Shown here piece after piece: positions 30,795 to 39,613 of a DNA stretch of 64,000 nt. The DNA lies in contig NZ_JNJA01000003.1 in assembly GCF_000702665.1 (NCBI RefSeq), positions 1-64,000 on the forward strand. Direction: 5' to 3'. A model generated the notes under the pieces. It saw only the letters and a list, made by a program, of their open reading frames with translations. It searched no databases and was not told the origin of the DNA. How positions within the stretch are numbered: the stretch's first letter is position 1; every line of letters begins with the position of its first letter. Position numbers and translations under genes: made by a program. Source of the DNA: Solidesulfovibrio alcoholivorans DSM 5433. Its GTDB lineage: Bacteria > Desulfobacterota > Desulfovibrionia > Desulfovibrionales > Desulfovibrionaceae.

Positions 30795-30977
30795 TTAGTG
30801 ATGCCCGTGGGCGTCGGCGTTTTTCGTATCCAGGTAGGCCTTGAAGATGCAGTAGCCCATGCCTGAGGCGATGATGAAAAGCACGAGGTAAAGCACGCTG
30901 AAGAAAACGAAATGGTCGGGTTGCCACCAGGGCAGATCCTGCGGCAGGGGGCTGTGAACGGTTTCGCCGTGCAACAT
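30795..30977 (-). CDS. Small single-pass membrane protein, 60 aa
   Basis: One transmembrane helix (about 24-45, FFSVLYLVLFIIASGMGYCIF) follows a short hydrophilic Pro/His-rich N terminus; the C terminus is His-rich (DAHGHH). I do not recognise a family. The His tail and its place behind HU suggest no clear role; a metal-binding or respiratory-complex accessory function is conceivable. Its start lies 21 bp after the HU stop, so the two are co-transcribed, with a terminator after. Confidence 0.8.
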   Translation of the reverse strand: MLHGETVHSPLPQDLPWWQPDHFVFFSVLYLVLFIIASGMGYCIFKAYLDTKNADAHGHH

Positions 30978-30998
30978 GTGAAAATCTCCCGGGAGTGA

Positions 30999-31271
30999 TT
31001 ATTGAATGGCGTCCTTGAGCAGCTTGCCCGGCCGGAACTTGACCACCTTGGACGCCGGAATTTCGATCTCGGCGCCGGTGCGCGGGTTGCGGCCGGTGCG
31101 GGCCTTGCGCTCGTCCACCAGAAACGTGCCGAAACCGGTCAGGGTGATCTTCCCGTCGCCCACCAGCGTGGCCTCGACGGCTTCGATGAAGGCGTTAAGC
31201 GCGCGCTCGGCATTGGCCTTGGTCAGCCCCGTCTTGTCGGCAATTTTTCCTACCAGATCAGCCTTGGTCAT
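30999..31271 (-). CDS. hup: HU-family nucleoid DNA-binding protein
   Basis: A 90-aa histone-like protein that bends DNA as a dimer. The sequence MTKADLVGKIADKTGLTKAN, then TLTGFGTF, then the arm residues RTGRNPRTG and the C-terminal VKFRPGKLLKDAI are textbook HU. A GGAGAGG precedes the ATG. It is followed by a small membrane protein gene. Confidence 0.97.
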   Translation of the reverse strand: MTKADLVGKIADKTGLTKANAERALNAFIEAVEATLVGDGKITLTGFGTFLVDERKARTGRNPRTGAEIEIPASKVVKFRPGKLLKDAIQ

Positions 31272-31487
31272 CAGTCCTCTCCTCCTCGGTTAAAACGCCC
31301 ACCGCATCGCGGCGACGCAATGCTCCCGATCCTCTCCCGTATTCTCTCCGAAAAACACTGCAAACGGAAAGGCCCCCCGCTCGCCTCCCCGTGACGAGGA
31401 CGACCAGCCCGATCCCGTATGCGTCGTCGTGCGCCTTGAGCGCTTGCGCGACGAGTGGCCAAAAGAAAATCGATTTCAGGCCCAAAG

Positions 31488-32351
31488 TCAAGAGCCCAGG
31501 CGCGTTTTGAGCAATATGGCCAGCTGCGACAGCTGCTCCGGAGACAGATTTTCGGGCCGGTCGCGCGGGTCGATGCCCGCATCCGCCAGCCACGCCCCGG
31601 TCGCGAGATCGCCATGGGGTTTGAGGATTCCTCCCAACTGCTTGCGGCGCAAGGAAAAAAGGAGCTTGAGCAAGCGCGACAGAGCGACGGGTTCGGCCGG
31701 ACGCTCCGCCGCCGGGCGCGGCGTAAGGGCGACCACGGCCGAATCCACCTTGGGCCGCGGACGAAAGACCGTGGGCGGCACCTTGAAGCAGTACGCCACC
31801 CGCGCAAACGCCCCCACCCAGGCCGAAAGCGCCCCGTACTCCCGGTTGCCCGGCACTGCGGCCAGCCGCCGCGCCACCTCGTGCTGCACCATGAAAACCC
31901 CGCGCGCGTACGCGACCGACCCGGCGCAGAGGTCCCACAACAGCGGCGAGGCGATGTTGTACGGCAGGTTGCCGATGACGCGCACGCCGGGCAACCTGTC
32001 GAGCCGGCTCCAGTCCATGCGCAGCGCGTCCGTCATGGCGACCGCCGCGCCGGGGTGTTCCCGGGCAAGACGCACGGCCAGGTCGCGGTCCTTTTCCAGG
32101 GCCAGGTAGGCCGCCGGGCCCGCGTCCAGGATGAAGGGCGTCAGCGCCCCCCTGCCCGGCCCGATCTCCAGCACCACGTCGCCGGGCGCGATGCCGAGCG
32201 CGGCCACGATCTTGGCCGCCGTGTTGGGATCGCTTAAAAAATTCTGCCCCAGGCTGCGTTTGGGCCGGGCGTACGCCTCGCTTCCCTCCCGGGCTTCCTG
32301 CGGCGAGGCGGGAGCGCCGCCCCCCCCTGCTGTCCGGCGCTCCCGCCTCAT
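31488..32351 (-). CDS. rsmA: 16S rRNA (adenine1518-N6/adenine1519-N6)-dimethyltransferase
   Basis: A 287-aa KsgA-type enzyme that dimethylates two adjacent adenines in helix 45 of 16S rRNA late in 30S assembly. Motifs: KRSLGQNFLSDPN, LEIGPGRGALT (SAM binding) and GNLPYNIASPLLW (the catalytic NLPY). The N-terminal 28 residues are an extra disordered arm. The ATG overlaps the stop of the upstream glycosyltransferase gene (ATGA), so translation is coupled. Confidence 0.95.
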   Translation of the reverse strand: MRRERRTAGGGGAPASPQEAREGSEAYARPKRSLGQNFLSDPNTAAKIVAALGIAPGDVVLEIGPGRGALTPFILDAGPAAYLALEKDRDLAVRLAREHPGAAVAMTDALRMDWSRLDRLPGVRVIGNLPYNIASPLLWDLCAGSVAYARGVFMVQHEVARRLAAVPGNREYGALSAWVGAFARVAYCFKVPPTVFRPRPKVDSAVVALTPRPAAERPAEPVALSRLLKLLFSLRRKQLGGILKPHGDLATGAWLADAGIDPRDRPENLSPEQLSQLAILLKTRLGS

Positions 32352-34081
32352 GACGTCTCCTTTTCGAGCAGATCCTGTTTGAGGGCCCAGACCACGTGGA
32401 AGCGGGCGGCCCGGGTATCGAGCGACGGTTCGGCCGCGGCCAGACGTGCAGCCAGCGTCAGCCCCGGACAGCCGCCCCGGGACAGAAACAACAGCGTGCG
32501 CACGGCAGCCGGGGAAATCTCCCCTCCCAGACCCGCATAGACTATCGGGTAATCCCGGTTGCGGTACACGGCCTGGCCGGCGCGGCTCCAGGTCAGGCGC
32601 ACGGCGTCGGAAAGCGCCTCGCTGGGATAGCCGGCAAAGACGCCGCCATAGGCGAGCGCCCCCGGATGCGCCAGGGCGCGCAACCCAGCCACGTCCGGCA
32701 CAGGCGCGGCGGCAAGACGCTCCCACAGGCCAAGGTGCGCCGCGACCACGGCGTCCCAGGTGAAGCGCTCCGCAACCCGCGCGCGCCCGGCCGCGCCCAT
32801 TTCGCGGCGAAGCCCCGTGTCGCGCACGAGCCGGCCCAGGGCGGCGGCCACGGCGGCCACGTCCACGGCCAGGCCCTGGGCCAGGCGCAGATGGGTATGG
32901 TTGTCGTAGCAAAGAGGCGCAAGCACGTCGCGGAGGCCGGACTCGGGCAGCCCGAGCGTCGGCGCGAGGAACCCGGTGCGCCCCGGCACGACGATGTCGC
33001 GGTAGCCGTCGTAGTCCGAGGCCACGACGGGAAGCGACGCGGCCATGGCTTCGAGGAGCGTGAGGCCGAAGGTCTCCTGGGGATTGTCCGCCAGGGAGAC
33101 GAAGATATCGGCCGCGCCGAAGAGCTGGCGTTTGCGGGCGTCGTCCGGCCGCGTAACCAGAACCAGGGGCAGGCCGATATTGGCGGCAAGGGCGCGCAGC
33201 GTCTCGAGGAACGCCTGTCCGTCCTCGTCGACCCAGCCGGCCATGACGAGACACAGGGAGGCCGGCGCGAGGCCGCCCGCGGCCAGGCGCTGCACCGCGC
33301 GAAAAAGCGGCAGCGGGTCCATCTTGGAGCTGTGGGAAATGCGCCCGAAAACGAGCAGCGCGACCGCGTCGCCGGGAATGCCGCACGCGGCCCGGGCCGC
33401 CTCCCGCTCCTGGCCGGAAAAGGCGCGCCAATCCCCGGGATCGACGCCCAGGGGGATGCGCGCGATTCCTGGGGCGGGATAGGCCTCGGGGGAAAGGCCG
33501 TAGCCCCGGCGCAAGCCGTCGAAGATGCGCGACACCACCGCCTCCCCGGCGCGCGAGGTGGCGACGATGGCATCGCGCCCGGTGGTCCCGGGCCAGAGGT
33601 GGGCCAGGAACTCCCGGCCGTAGGTGGCGTAGCTCAGGGAATGGGTGGTGCCGGTTACGGGAAAGATGTTTCGCGCCAGGGCGTTTCGCGCGGCGGCCAG
33701 GCGCGGCTGGGATGTGATGCAGTCCGAGAGGTGGAACACGGCGTAGTCCGTGCCGGCCAGGGCCTCGGGCAGGTCGAGCCGTGTCAATATTTTGAATTTC
33801 CCGCGGCAGGCGGCCTCGGGATAGCGCGCCGCGAGCAGTTCGCGTTGCACGTCGCGCTCGCGCGGCGAGAGCATGAAGAAATGGTAGGCGTCGAAGGGAT
33901 CGGCGCGCACGAGGGCGTCGAGAAAGCCGGCATTGGCCACTTTGCGGCCCATGACGGCGCCGGATTCGAGAAAGGGATCGAGGGTCGCCCACAGGCGCGG
34001 CGCGTGCATGGGGGGACGGAGCCACAGCTCGGGCGCGATGTCAAACGCGGCGGGACTTTTTGTCTGGCCCCATATTTGCAA
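32348..34081 (-). CDS. Group 1 (GT4) glycosyltransferase
   Basis: A 577-aa GT-B fold enzyme. The acceptor half ends near IARIPLGVDPGDW; the donor half has LLVFGRISHSSKMDPLPLFRAV and FVSLADNPQETFGLTLLEAMAASLPVV-type motifs with the Glu that contacts the sugar nucleotide. The C-terminal 100 residues are unassigned. Only a TTG at 34081 or an ATG at 34009 are available starts. Overlap with rsmA suggests co-expression but no shared pathway. Donor and acceptor are unknown. Confidence 0.87.
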   Translation of the reverse strand: MQIWGQTKSPAAFDIAPELWLRPPMHAPRLWATLDPFLESGAVMGRKVANAGFLDALVRADPFDAYHFFMLSPRERDVQRELLAARYPEAACRGKFKILTRLDLPEALAGTDYAVFHLSDCITSQPRLAAARNALARNIFPVTGTTHSLSYATYGREFLAHLWPGTTGRDAIVATSRAGEAVVSRIFDGLRRGYGLSPEAYPAPGIARIPLGVDPGDWRAFSGQEREAARAACGIPGDAVALLVFGRISHSSKMDPLPLFRAVQRLAAGGLAPASLCLVMAGWVDEDGQAFLETLRALAANIGLPLVLVTRPDDARKRQLFGAADIFVSLADNPQETFGLTLLEAMAASLPVVASDYDGYRDIVVPGRTGFLAPTLGLPESGLRDVLAPLCYDNHTHLRLAQGLAVDVAAVAAALGRLVRDTGLRREMGAAGRARVAERFTWDAVVAAHLGLWERLAAAPVPDVAGLRALAHPGALAYGGVFAGYPSEALSDAVRLTWSRAGQAVYRNRDYPIVYAGLGGEISPAAVRTLLFLSRGGCPGLTLAARLAAAEPSLDTRAARFHVVWALKQDLLEKETS

Positions 34082-34136
34082 ATAAAACGGCGGGACCGCG
34101 CCCCGTGCGCGTTCCCGGGATCAAAGGAGGCCAGCA

Positions 34137-35636
34137 ATGACGCATGGCATGCGACCTGAGCAAGTATGGGGCCTCGGCCTTACCGACGATGCCGCGGCGG
34201 CAATTTCTGCCGCCCTGGGCAGTGGGTATACGTTGCGCAACTGGCCGGCCGGGCAGCATCCCGGCGAGCGCGACCTCGGCAGGGCCACGCCGCTCGTGAT
34301 TTTCGCGGTCAAGGAGGCCTGGGACGCGCTGGCTCCCTCCAGCCGCAAGCGGCTGGAGGAATGGGAGGTGGCGCAACGGGTGCTCGTGCTTACGGAATCC
34401 CAATCCTTGTCGGATTTCGACGAACTGCTGGAAAACGGCTTCCTTTCGGCCGTGTCCGAGCCGCTCACCGACAAGAAGGTGCGCGACGTCATCTTCCGGG
34501 CCCAGGAAGTGAAAAGCCTTTACGACGACATTTTTCGCATGACCCGCGAGATCATGCTGGAGCGCGAGCTGCTCGCGCGCAAGACCGACCTTGTCCTGTT
34601 CCTCAACCGCTTCCTCACCCGGGCCACGGAATCCCTCGATCCCACGGTCATCCTGGACAACGCCCGAGAGGACCTGGAACTGCTATTGCCCATGCGTGGG
34701 CTCATGGCCATCCTCTGGCAGCCGGGCGAATCCGGCGAGCTGGAGGCCGAGCTGTTCCTCGAGCCGGAGATGGACCACGACGCCGAGCGGCACTGGACCG
34801 AAGCGCTGCTGCGCCAGGGGGCCAAGCTCGCCGGCAAGCCCATGCAGAGCTACCGGAGCACGTTTCTCGACGGCGCGGCCGGCAGGACGCCCGTGGACAT
34901 CCCGCAATCGGCCGAGGAGAGCCTCGCGCTGCCCTTGCGCGCCGGCGGCCAGACGTTCGGCTGCCTGACCCTGTACCGGGCCAAGGGCCGCGCCCTGGGC
35001 AAGGACCAGGTGCAGACGCTCTACGCCTCGGTCGGCCACCTGGCCCTGGCACTGCGCAACGCCGCGCTGTTCAGTCAGGTCAAGGTCCGGGCAGACCACG
35101 ACGGGCTCACGCGCATCCACAACCGCCGGGCCTTTGACGAACGCCTGGTGGAAGAACTGCGCCGCCACCAGCGTTACGGCCATTCCATGAGCCTGCTCAT
35201 GCTCGATATCGACCATTTCAAGAACATCAACGACAGCTACGGCCATCTCATGGGCGACCACGTCCTGCGCGAGGTCGGAAAGATCATTTCCGAGCAGCTG
35301 CGCAGCACGGATTTCACGGCCCGCTACGGCGGCGAGGAATTCGTGGTGATCCTGCCCCTGACCACGGAAGAGCAATCCCAGGTGCTGGCCGAGCGGCTGC
35401 GACAAGCCATTGCGGAAACGCGGTTCACGAGCGAAGGCAAGCCGTTCGGCATAACGGTGTCCATCGGCACGGCGGCCTTGACGCCCGGGGCGCTGCTCAA
35501 GCGCCGGGATCTCGTGGACAAGGCGGACAAGGCGCTCTATCAGGCCAAGAAGCTCGGGCGCAACCAGGTCTGCACCTCCCAGGGTCCGGTCACGCGCAGC
35601 GAAGACGCTTCGCTTGGCGCGGCCAGCGCCGGCTGA
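34137..35636 (+). CDS. Diguanylate cyclase (receiver-like and GAF-like N terminus, GGDEF domain)
   Basis: A 499-aa cytoplasmic signalling protein. Residues about 1-120 resemble a receiver or pseudo-receiver, 140-320 a GAF-like sensor, and 330-480 a GGDEF domain with an intact GGEEF active site near 398 and the product-inhibition site RxxD (RSTD) five residues before it. It should make cyclic di-GMP from two GTP with feedback control. AAAGGAGG precedes the ATG. It is followed by the tRNA-Arg locus; a regulator of motility or biofilm is the usual role. Confidence 0.93.
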   Translation: MTHGMRPEQVWGLGLTDDAAAAISAALGSGYTLRNWPAGQHPGERDLGRATPLVIFAVKEAWDALAPSSRKRLEEWEVAQRVLVLTESQSLSDFDELLENGFLSAVSEPLTDKKVRDVIFRAQEVKSLYDDIFRMTREIMLERELLARKTDLVLFLNRFLTRATESLDPTVILDNAREDLELLLPMRGLMAILWQPGESGELEAELFLEPEMDHDAERHWTEALLRQGAKLAGKPMQSYRSTFLDGAAGRTPVDIPQSAEESLALPLRAGGQTFGCLTLYRAKGRALGKDQVQTLYASVGHLALALRNAALFSQVKVRADHDGLTRIHNRRAFDERLVEELRRHQRYGHSMSLLMLDIDHFKNINDSYGHLMGDHVLREVGKIISEQLRSTDFTARYGGEEFVVILPLTTEEQSQVLAERLRQAIAETRFTSEGKPFGITVSIGTAALTPGALLKRRDLVDKADKALYQAKKLGRNQVCTSQGPVTRSEDASLGAASAG

Positions 35637-35658
35637 GATGGCGAAGCGCACATAGCCC

Positions 35659-35687
35659 TTGACGCCCGGAAACGGAGCGCGTATAGA
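35659..35687 (+). promoter_or_regulatory. Sigma-70 promoter of tRNA-Arg
   Basis: TTGACG and TATAGA are separated by exactly 17 bp, with the -10 ending 11 bp before the tRNA start. This is one of the best promoter matches in the window. Confidence 0.75.
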
Positions 35688-35698
35688 TTCGCTCCCTC

Positions 35699-35775
<77 letters not shown>

Positions 35776-35786
35776 AACGAATTCAA

Positions 35787-35817
35787 GGGGTTACGATGAA
35801 AATCGTGACCCCTTTTT
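35787..35817 (+). terminator. tRNA-Arg terminator carried by the element
   Basis: GGGGTTACGAT and ATCGTGACCCC around GAAA, followed by TTTTT. A homologous hairpin with coordinated base changes follows the right att copy (47541-47570), so the element carries a replacement terminator as well as a replacement tRNA end. Confidence 0.85.
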
Positions 35818-35823
35818 CGTTGA

Positions 35824-35847
35824 GGGGTAGCTGAGGGGTAGCTTGCT
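35824..35847 (+). repeat. Left arm-type repeat near attL
   Basis: A 24-bp sequence built of two tandem GAGGGGTAGC-like units, matched 22/24 at 47357-47380 near attR in the same orientation. The location inside both ends of the element suggests integrase arm-type or excisionase binding sites. Confidence 0.6.
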
Positions 35848-35882
35848 TGCATCGAATGGCCTCCTCGGGCATGACGGGGTTC

Positions 35883-37064
35883 ATGGGCAAGCCCAAAACA
35901 AAAAGCCGCAAATTCGTGGGCGTCTACTGGCGCGAATCCGAAGAAGTGCGCCACCAGGGACGGCCCGATAAAATCTTCTGGATCAGCTACCGGGATGCCC
36001 GGGGCAAGTTCAAGTGGGAGAGGATCGGCCCGGCCTCTCAAGGCATCACCGAAGCCTTCGCCCACCAGAAGCGCACCGAGCGCATGAACTTGATCCACTT
36101 GGGCGAGAACCCGGCGGTCAAGAAAAAGTCCTCCCAGGCCGTACTCGATGAGGTCTTCGAGAAGTACGCCGAAATGGGCGAGCTTGAGGGCAAGCACATC
36201 GCCGTCGAGCGCAGCCGGTACGGCAAGCATCTCAAGCCGCAGTTCGGGACCGCCACCCTGGCCGACCTCACAGAGGAGGCCCTGACGCGCCACAAGGCCG
36301 CCTGCATGAAGATCATGGCCCCGGCTTCGGTCAAGGGCGTCTTCGCGTTGCTCCGGCGCGTCATCAACTTCGGACTCCGCAAGAAAATGTGGGCTGGTTC
36401 CAATCCCATCGGCCCGACCTCGGACTTCAAGATGCCGTCCGTCCAGAACTCGGGCGAGCGGTTCCTGACCGAGGAGGAGGAAGCCGCGCTCCTGGACGAA
36501 CTTGAAAAGCGGTCGCCTATGGTGCGGGATATGTTTCTCTTGGCGCTGAGAACCGGACTCCGGGCCACGGAGATTTTCGGCATCCGTGGCCGCGACGTGG
36601 ACGTGGCCACCAACACGCTTTTTCTGAATGCCAAAGGCGGCGCTCGGCAATCCGTCTTCGTGGACGATGAAGTGCTGGCCACCCTGACCGGCTACCGCCG
36701 CCGGCCTGACGAACTCATCTTTCGCCAGGATGACGGGCAAAGACTTAAAGCGATTTATGATGTTTTCACCCGCGCCTGTAACGCCGTGGGCCTCAATGAG
36801 GGCATCACCGACAAGCGGCAAAGGGTCTGGTTTCACACGGCGCGGCACACGGCTATATCGAGGTGGGCGCAGTCGGGCGACTTTACCTTGCTGGAACTCA
36901 AGGAAGCCGCCCGACACAATCGCATCGAAACAACAATGAGATATGCCCACTTGATACCTGGATCGGTCCGAAGCAAGATCGAGGCTTTTGCAAAGGCCAA
37001 ACAAAAAGAGCCTACCCCGCCGTTGCGACTTGTCGTTCCGAAAGCCAAGATTCAAGATCAGTGA
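35883..37064 (+). CDS. Tyrosine site-specific integrase of the tRNA-Arg element
   Basis: About 393 aa. An N-terminal arm-binding region (VGVYWRESEEV) and a SAM-like core-binding domain (about 90-185) precede the catalytic domain: RTGLRATEI (Arg), NAKGGARQS (Lys), FHTARHTAISRW (HxxR) and MRYAHL (nucleophile Tyr near 353). The start is uncertain: an ATG at 35883 is chosen, with ATGs at 35871 and 35856 and a TTG at 35847 upstream. Its 3' end overlaps the convergent excisionase gene by 53 bp. Confidence 0.93.
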   Translation: MGKPKTKSRKFVGVYWRESEEVRHQGRPDKIFWISYRDARGKFKWERIGPASQGITEAFAHQKRTERMNLIHLGENPAVKKKSSQAVLDEVFEKYAEMGELEGKHIAVERSRYGKHLKPQFGTATLADLTEEALTRHKAACMKIMAPASVKGVFALLRRVINFGLRKKMWAGSNPIGPTSDFKMPSVQNSGERFLTEEEEAALLDELEKRSPMVRDMFLLALRTGLRATEIFGIRGRDVDVATNTLFLNAKGGARQSVFVDDEVLATLTGYRRRPDELIFRQDDGQRLKAIYDVFTRACNAVGLNEGITDKRQRVWFHTARHTAISRWAQSGDFTLLELKEAARHNRIETTMRYAHLIPGSVRSKIEAFAKAKQKEPTPPLRLVVPKAKIQDQ

Positions 37065-37218
37065 CGCCGTAGAGAACGTACTTCCCCGCTTTTGTATAGC
37101 GGGGACCGCGTGCCTCCTGTCGCCACAGTTCAAGGGTACGGACGGGCAGGCCATAGACGTCGGCCACCTCTTTGGGGCGGAGAAACTTCCGGTGCTCAAG
37201 TGTGCTGTCATGGGGCAT
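37012..37218 (-). CDS. AlpA-like / MerR-type excisionase
   Basis: A 68-aa DNA-binding protein with a winged-helix start (KFLRPKEVADVYGLPVRTLELW) and a GPRYTKAGKYVLYGVTDLESWL wing typical of AlpA and phage Xis proteins. AlpA-type proteins act as excisionase and transcription activator in phage satellites. AGGAGGAAGG precedes the ATG. Its 3' end lies inside the integrase coding region on the other strand, so int and xis transcripts are mutually antisense. Confidence 0.85.
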   Translation of the reverse strand: MPHDSTLEHRKFLRPKEVADVYGLPVRTLELWRQEARGPRYTKAGKYVLYGVTDLESWLSERQVATAG

Positions 37219-37359
37219 TTGCCTTCCTCCTGTTCAAGCTCGGGCCGGACTGTAGCACAAAGGGCCAAGTGAGCCTGGACTTCCCCAAAATGGCCAGAAG
37301 GCAATAAGAACCGGGACGATTTCCACATTTTGCCCCCTTTTCGCACGAATATTTATTTT

Positions 37360-37560
37360 TTATACGCGGGGAGGGCCGAAATGGTCCTTCAACGGAAGGG
37401 ACTCAAAACAGTAATCCCACTGACGGCTGAGGGGAAAACGATCTGACTTCCCACCAAACCTGTCCTGGTCAACAGTAAGAGCGTGGCGTCGGCAAATACC
37501 AAGGACGTCATTGCCTGCAAGCTGATCCCAGGCAGCACAATCGCGGCAAGCTGTAATCAT
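37360..37560 (-). CDS. Small Cys-rich protein, 66 aa
   Basis: Four Cys are spaced as in a small zinc-binding fold: CRDCAAW, GICRRHA and DYCFES. It resembles its upstream neighbour (83 aa) in spacing and in the CxDC and CRR pieces, so the two are probably paralogues. Its ATG overlaps the previous stop (ATGA). No family known to me. Confidence 0.7.
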   Translation of the reverse strand: MITACRDCAAWDQLAGNDVLGICRRHALTVDQDRFGGKSDRFPLSRQWDYCFESLPLKDHFGPPRV

Positions 37561-37808
37561 TGCGCTTCTCCCATCTTGTCAACGCACATCACATCACCAT
37601 TCGGCGCTTCAACAAATGAAAAGGCAACAGGCGTTTGTTCTTTCTTTTTAACTCCGCACATGCACCACGCATCACTTGGCAACCTTGGAAACGCCGCCAT
37701 ATCTTGGCAATTCGTGTCAGCTACAGGAGGACGACGACGGCACCAGCCGAAACGCTCGCTAGTTCTATCCTTGGCAAACGCTTCACAGTCCTTGCAACGA
37801 ATTTTCAT
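37557..37808 (-). CDS. Small Cys-rich protein, 83 aa
   Basis: Contains CKDCEAF, GWCRRRP and AWCMCG, a four-Cys arrangement like that of the following gene, plus a C-terminal extension rich in acidic residues. The pair forms an ATGA-coupled operon on the minus strand of the element. A zinc-binding regulatory or anti-defence role is possible but unsupported. Confidence 0.7.
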   Translation of the reverse strand: MKIRCKDCEAFAKDRTSERFGWCRRRPPVADTNCQDMAAFPRLPSDAWCMCGVKKKEQTPVAFSFVEAPNGDVMCVDKMGEAQ

Positions 37809-37906
37809 AATAGACCTCGCATCCTTGTATTGGCCAGGGACGCGAGGTCCACGACGGCCGGTTAAAGTTATAGGTTATCTCTCGATGTACTGTTTGGCGC
37901 GAAAGG

Positions 37907-38293
37907 TTATCCCAGGGGTCTCACTGTAAAGGTATTTAAGAGACATTTTTTTATTTGCTCTCTGTCATAAAAAACGATCCCGTTCATTGTATATAGCAAC
38001 ATCTCACAGTAATATTCAAAAAGTTCCATATTGTGTGGCCTAAATTCTCCATCGATCATATCGGTGGCGTGGAAATTTTTGAACCCACTTTTTGGTATCG
38101 CAACCTTGACCTGAATTTGAATTTCAAGGATAGACATTATAGGTGGATTGAGCCATTCGTTTTGGATGGCTCCGGCATATTTATAACTTATAAACATAGC
38201 CATCCTATTACTGATAGAAGATAATTTTTGCGGCAATGGCAGGTCTATCGTTATAATTTCTCCGGGCTCAATGTAGTAAGCTGGAATAGCCAT
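37907..38293 (-). CDS. Divergent RusA-like protein (possible Holliday-junction resolvase relative)
   Basis: A 128-aa protein. Its order of elements recalls RusA: IITIDLPLPQKLSSISNR at the N terminus, an internal strand region, then LLYTMNGIVFYDREQIKKC, which parallels the RusA helix and DDxQI motif. The Asp-rich catalytic pair of RusA appears replaced, so it may be inactive or a distant relative. AGGAGG precedes the ATG. The gene is AT-richer than the packaging genes. Confidence 0.6.
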   Translation of the reverse strand: MAIPAYYIEPGEIITIDLPLPQKLSSISNRMAMFISYKYAGAIQNEWLNPPIMSILEIQIQVKVAIPKSGFKNFHATDMIDGEFRPHNMELFEYYCEMLLYTMNGIVFYDREQIKKCLLNTFTVRPLG

Positions 38294-38377
38294 AATAACG
38301 CATCCTCCTAGTTTTTGCCGCTAGCCTGTAACAGAAGGGAACAGGCTAGCGGCTTAGTTAATCCTCGCCAGCCCTAG

Positions 38378-38614
38378 TTACTTCATCGCATCAATGAAGC
38401 TGTCGATCCGATTATAAGATTCGCTGAGAAAGGCTAGCGCCTCTACCTTAATAGGGATGTACGTGAACTCATTATCCTGCACGGTCACGTCCAAAACCGT
38501 TTTAGGGATCAAATCGCGGCACAAGGAAGTCACTTCCTTACAGAGAATCGAAATCTCTTCGTTGGTCAGGTCCTTGCCTTCGCACCACTTCTTGACTAAT
38601 TCCTTCGTGTCCAT
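38378..38614 (-). CDS. Hypothetical protein of the tRNA-Arg element, 78 aa
   Basis: A short acidic helical protein (MDTKELVKKWCEGKDLTNEE; two further Cys). It has GGAGG 6 bp before the ATG and codon use like its neighbours. I do not recognise it. It lies between the RusA-like gene and the MerR-like gene. Confidence 0.65.
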   Translation of the reverse strand: MDTKELVKKWCEGKDLTNEEISILCKEVTSLCRDLIPKTVLDVTVQDNEFTYIPIKVEALAFLSESYNRIDSFIDAMK

Positions 38615-38683
38615 GGTCGTCCTCCATCTTAGGGCGGTTGTGGTTAGGCCGTGGGGCGTGTTACAGCACGTTCCACGGCTGTT

Positions 38684-39175
38684 TTATTTCCCAGAACGGG
38701 CGCGAATCTCGCGCACCGTTTCAAGGGCTTCATACAAACGGATGGCGAAGCTAATGTAGTTAAGCACTTGGAAATAATCTTTCGTATAGCCAGACAGGGC
38801 AGACCTGTGAACCAGCTTATAGTCTAGCTTGCCAATGCTGTTATATGACCAAACAATATCTTCGACTTCCGCTTCGTCAATCTTCGTGTAGTCAAGTCCA
38901 CCGGACTTGGAAATAATCTTCTCGACTTCAAGAGAAGCGGCTTTACCTACGGCCGCCGCTTGTGAAGAACTTACGTCTTGCAGTGTCAAATACGCCATGA
39001 TGTCTATGACAAGAGCTTCTGAAAAGCTGTACAGGCGTCGGACTCCCCTTCCAGGGGCAGTGTCGTTTACGTCAAGAACGCCGCGACGTATCCACATGCC
39101 CAACATAAGAGGGCGAAGGTTTGTCACTGCATTGGACAAGTCGCCCCTTGTGTAGCGTGGTTCTTTCGGATTCAT
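38684..39175 (-). CDS. MerR-like N terminus, hypothetical regulator, 163 aa
   Basis: The N-terminal 70 residues (RYTRGDLSNAVTNLRPLMLGMW, then GRGVRRLYSFSEALVIDIM) look like a winged-helix DNA-binding domain of the MerR/AlpA superfamily. The remaining 90 residues are helical and unknown. It could regulate the packaging genes that lie upstream of it on the same strand. The ribosome site (GGGGTAGAG) is weak. Confidence 0.7.
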   Translation of the reverse strand: MNPKEPRYTRGDLSNAVTNLRPLMLGMWIRRGVLDVNDTAPGRGVRRLYSFSEALVIDIMAYLTLQDVSSSQAAAVGKAASLEVEKIISKSGGLDYTKIDEAEVEDIVWSYNSIGKLDYKLVHRSALSGYTKDYFQVLNYISFAIRLYEALETVREIRARSGK

Positions 39176-39298
39176 ATACTCTACCCCAGAAGGTCAATGT
39201 TATCCAGTGTTTGCCAAAAATGGGCCGGGAAATCCCGGCCACGGTTTGAAGAGTAACAAAGTTATCGAACCCTGTCAAGGACGGCCCGCAACTATTTT

Positions 39299-39595
39299 TT
39301 ACGCCAGCCCCGGGAGCACGTAGGGATCGAGGAGCCGGTCCACGTGATCCAGCTTGAAAACCCTGGCTCCTGTGTAGGCTTCTCGGTTCTCGTACAAAGT
39401 GGACACCCGAATGAGCATCCATATTTTGACCTGCTCCGGGTAGCCGTCTGGCCAATCTTCGACCGCCATGCCTCGCCGGCATCTGGCTTCGGCCGCCTGC
39501 CGGGCCGACACGATCATGGCCGAAATCAGGGAATCCTCGACGTCGTTATCGACGCGGGCATGGAGCTTGGCTTCCGCCAGCGTGATCGGTTCCAT
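39299..39595 (-). CDS. Phage gp6-like head-tail connector protein
   Basis: A 98-aa protein with the gp6 family start EPITLAEAKLHARVDNDVEDSLISAMI and helices that end PDGYPEQVKIWMLIRVSTLYENRE. Such proteins form the ring between portal and tail stopper in HK97-like heads. The start at 39595 is chosen over 39658 since AGGAGG lies 5 bp upstream of it. It is the only connector gene seen and lies after the portal. Confidence 0.85.
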   Translation of the reverse strand: MEPITLAEAKLHARVDNDVEDSLISAMIVSARQAAEARCRRGMAVEDWPDGYPEQVKIWMLIRVSTLYENREAYTGARVFKLDHVDRLLDPYVLPGLA

Positions 39596-39613
39596 ATCAA
39601 CCTCCTGTAAAAT

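Noticed and set aside
27197-30844. A 1215-codon plus-strand frame
   Set aside because: It runs antisense to dnaG's start, mutS2, yqeY and rpsU, all of which are unambiguous genes; it is an artefact of high GC content.
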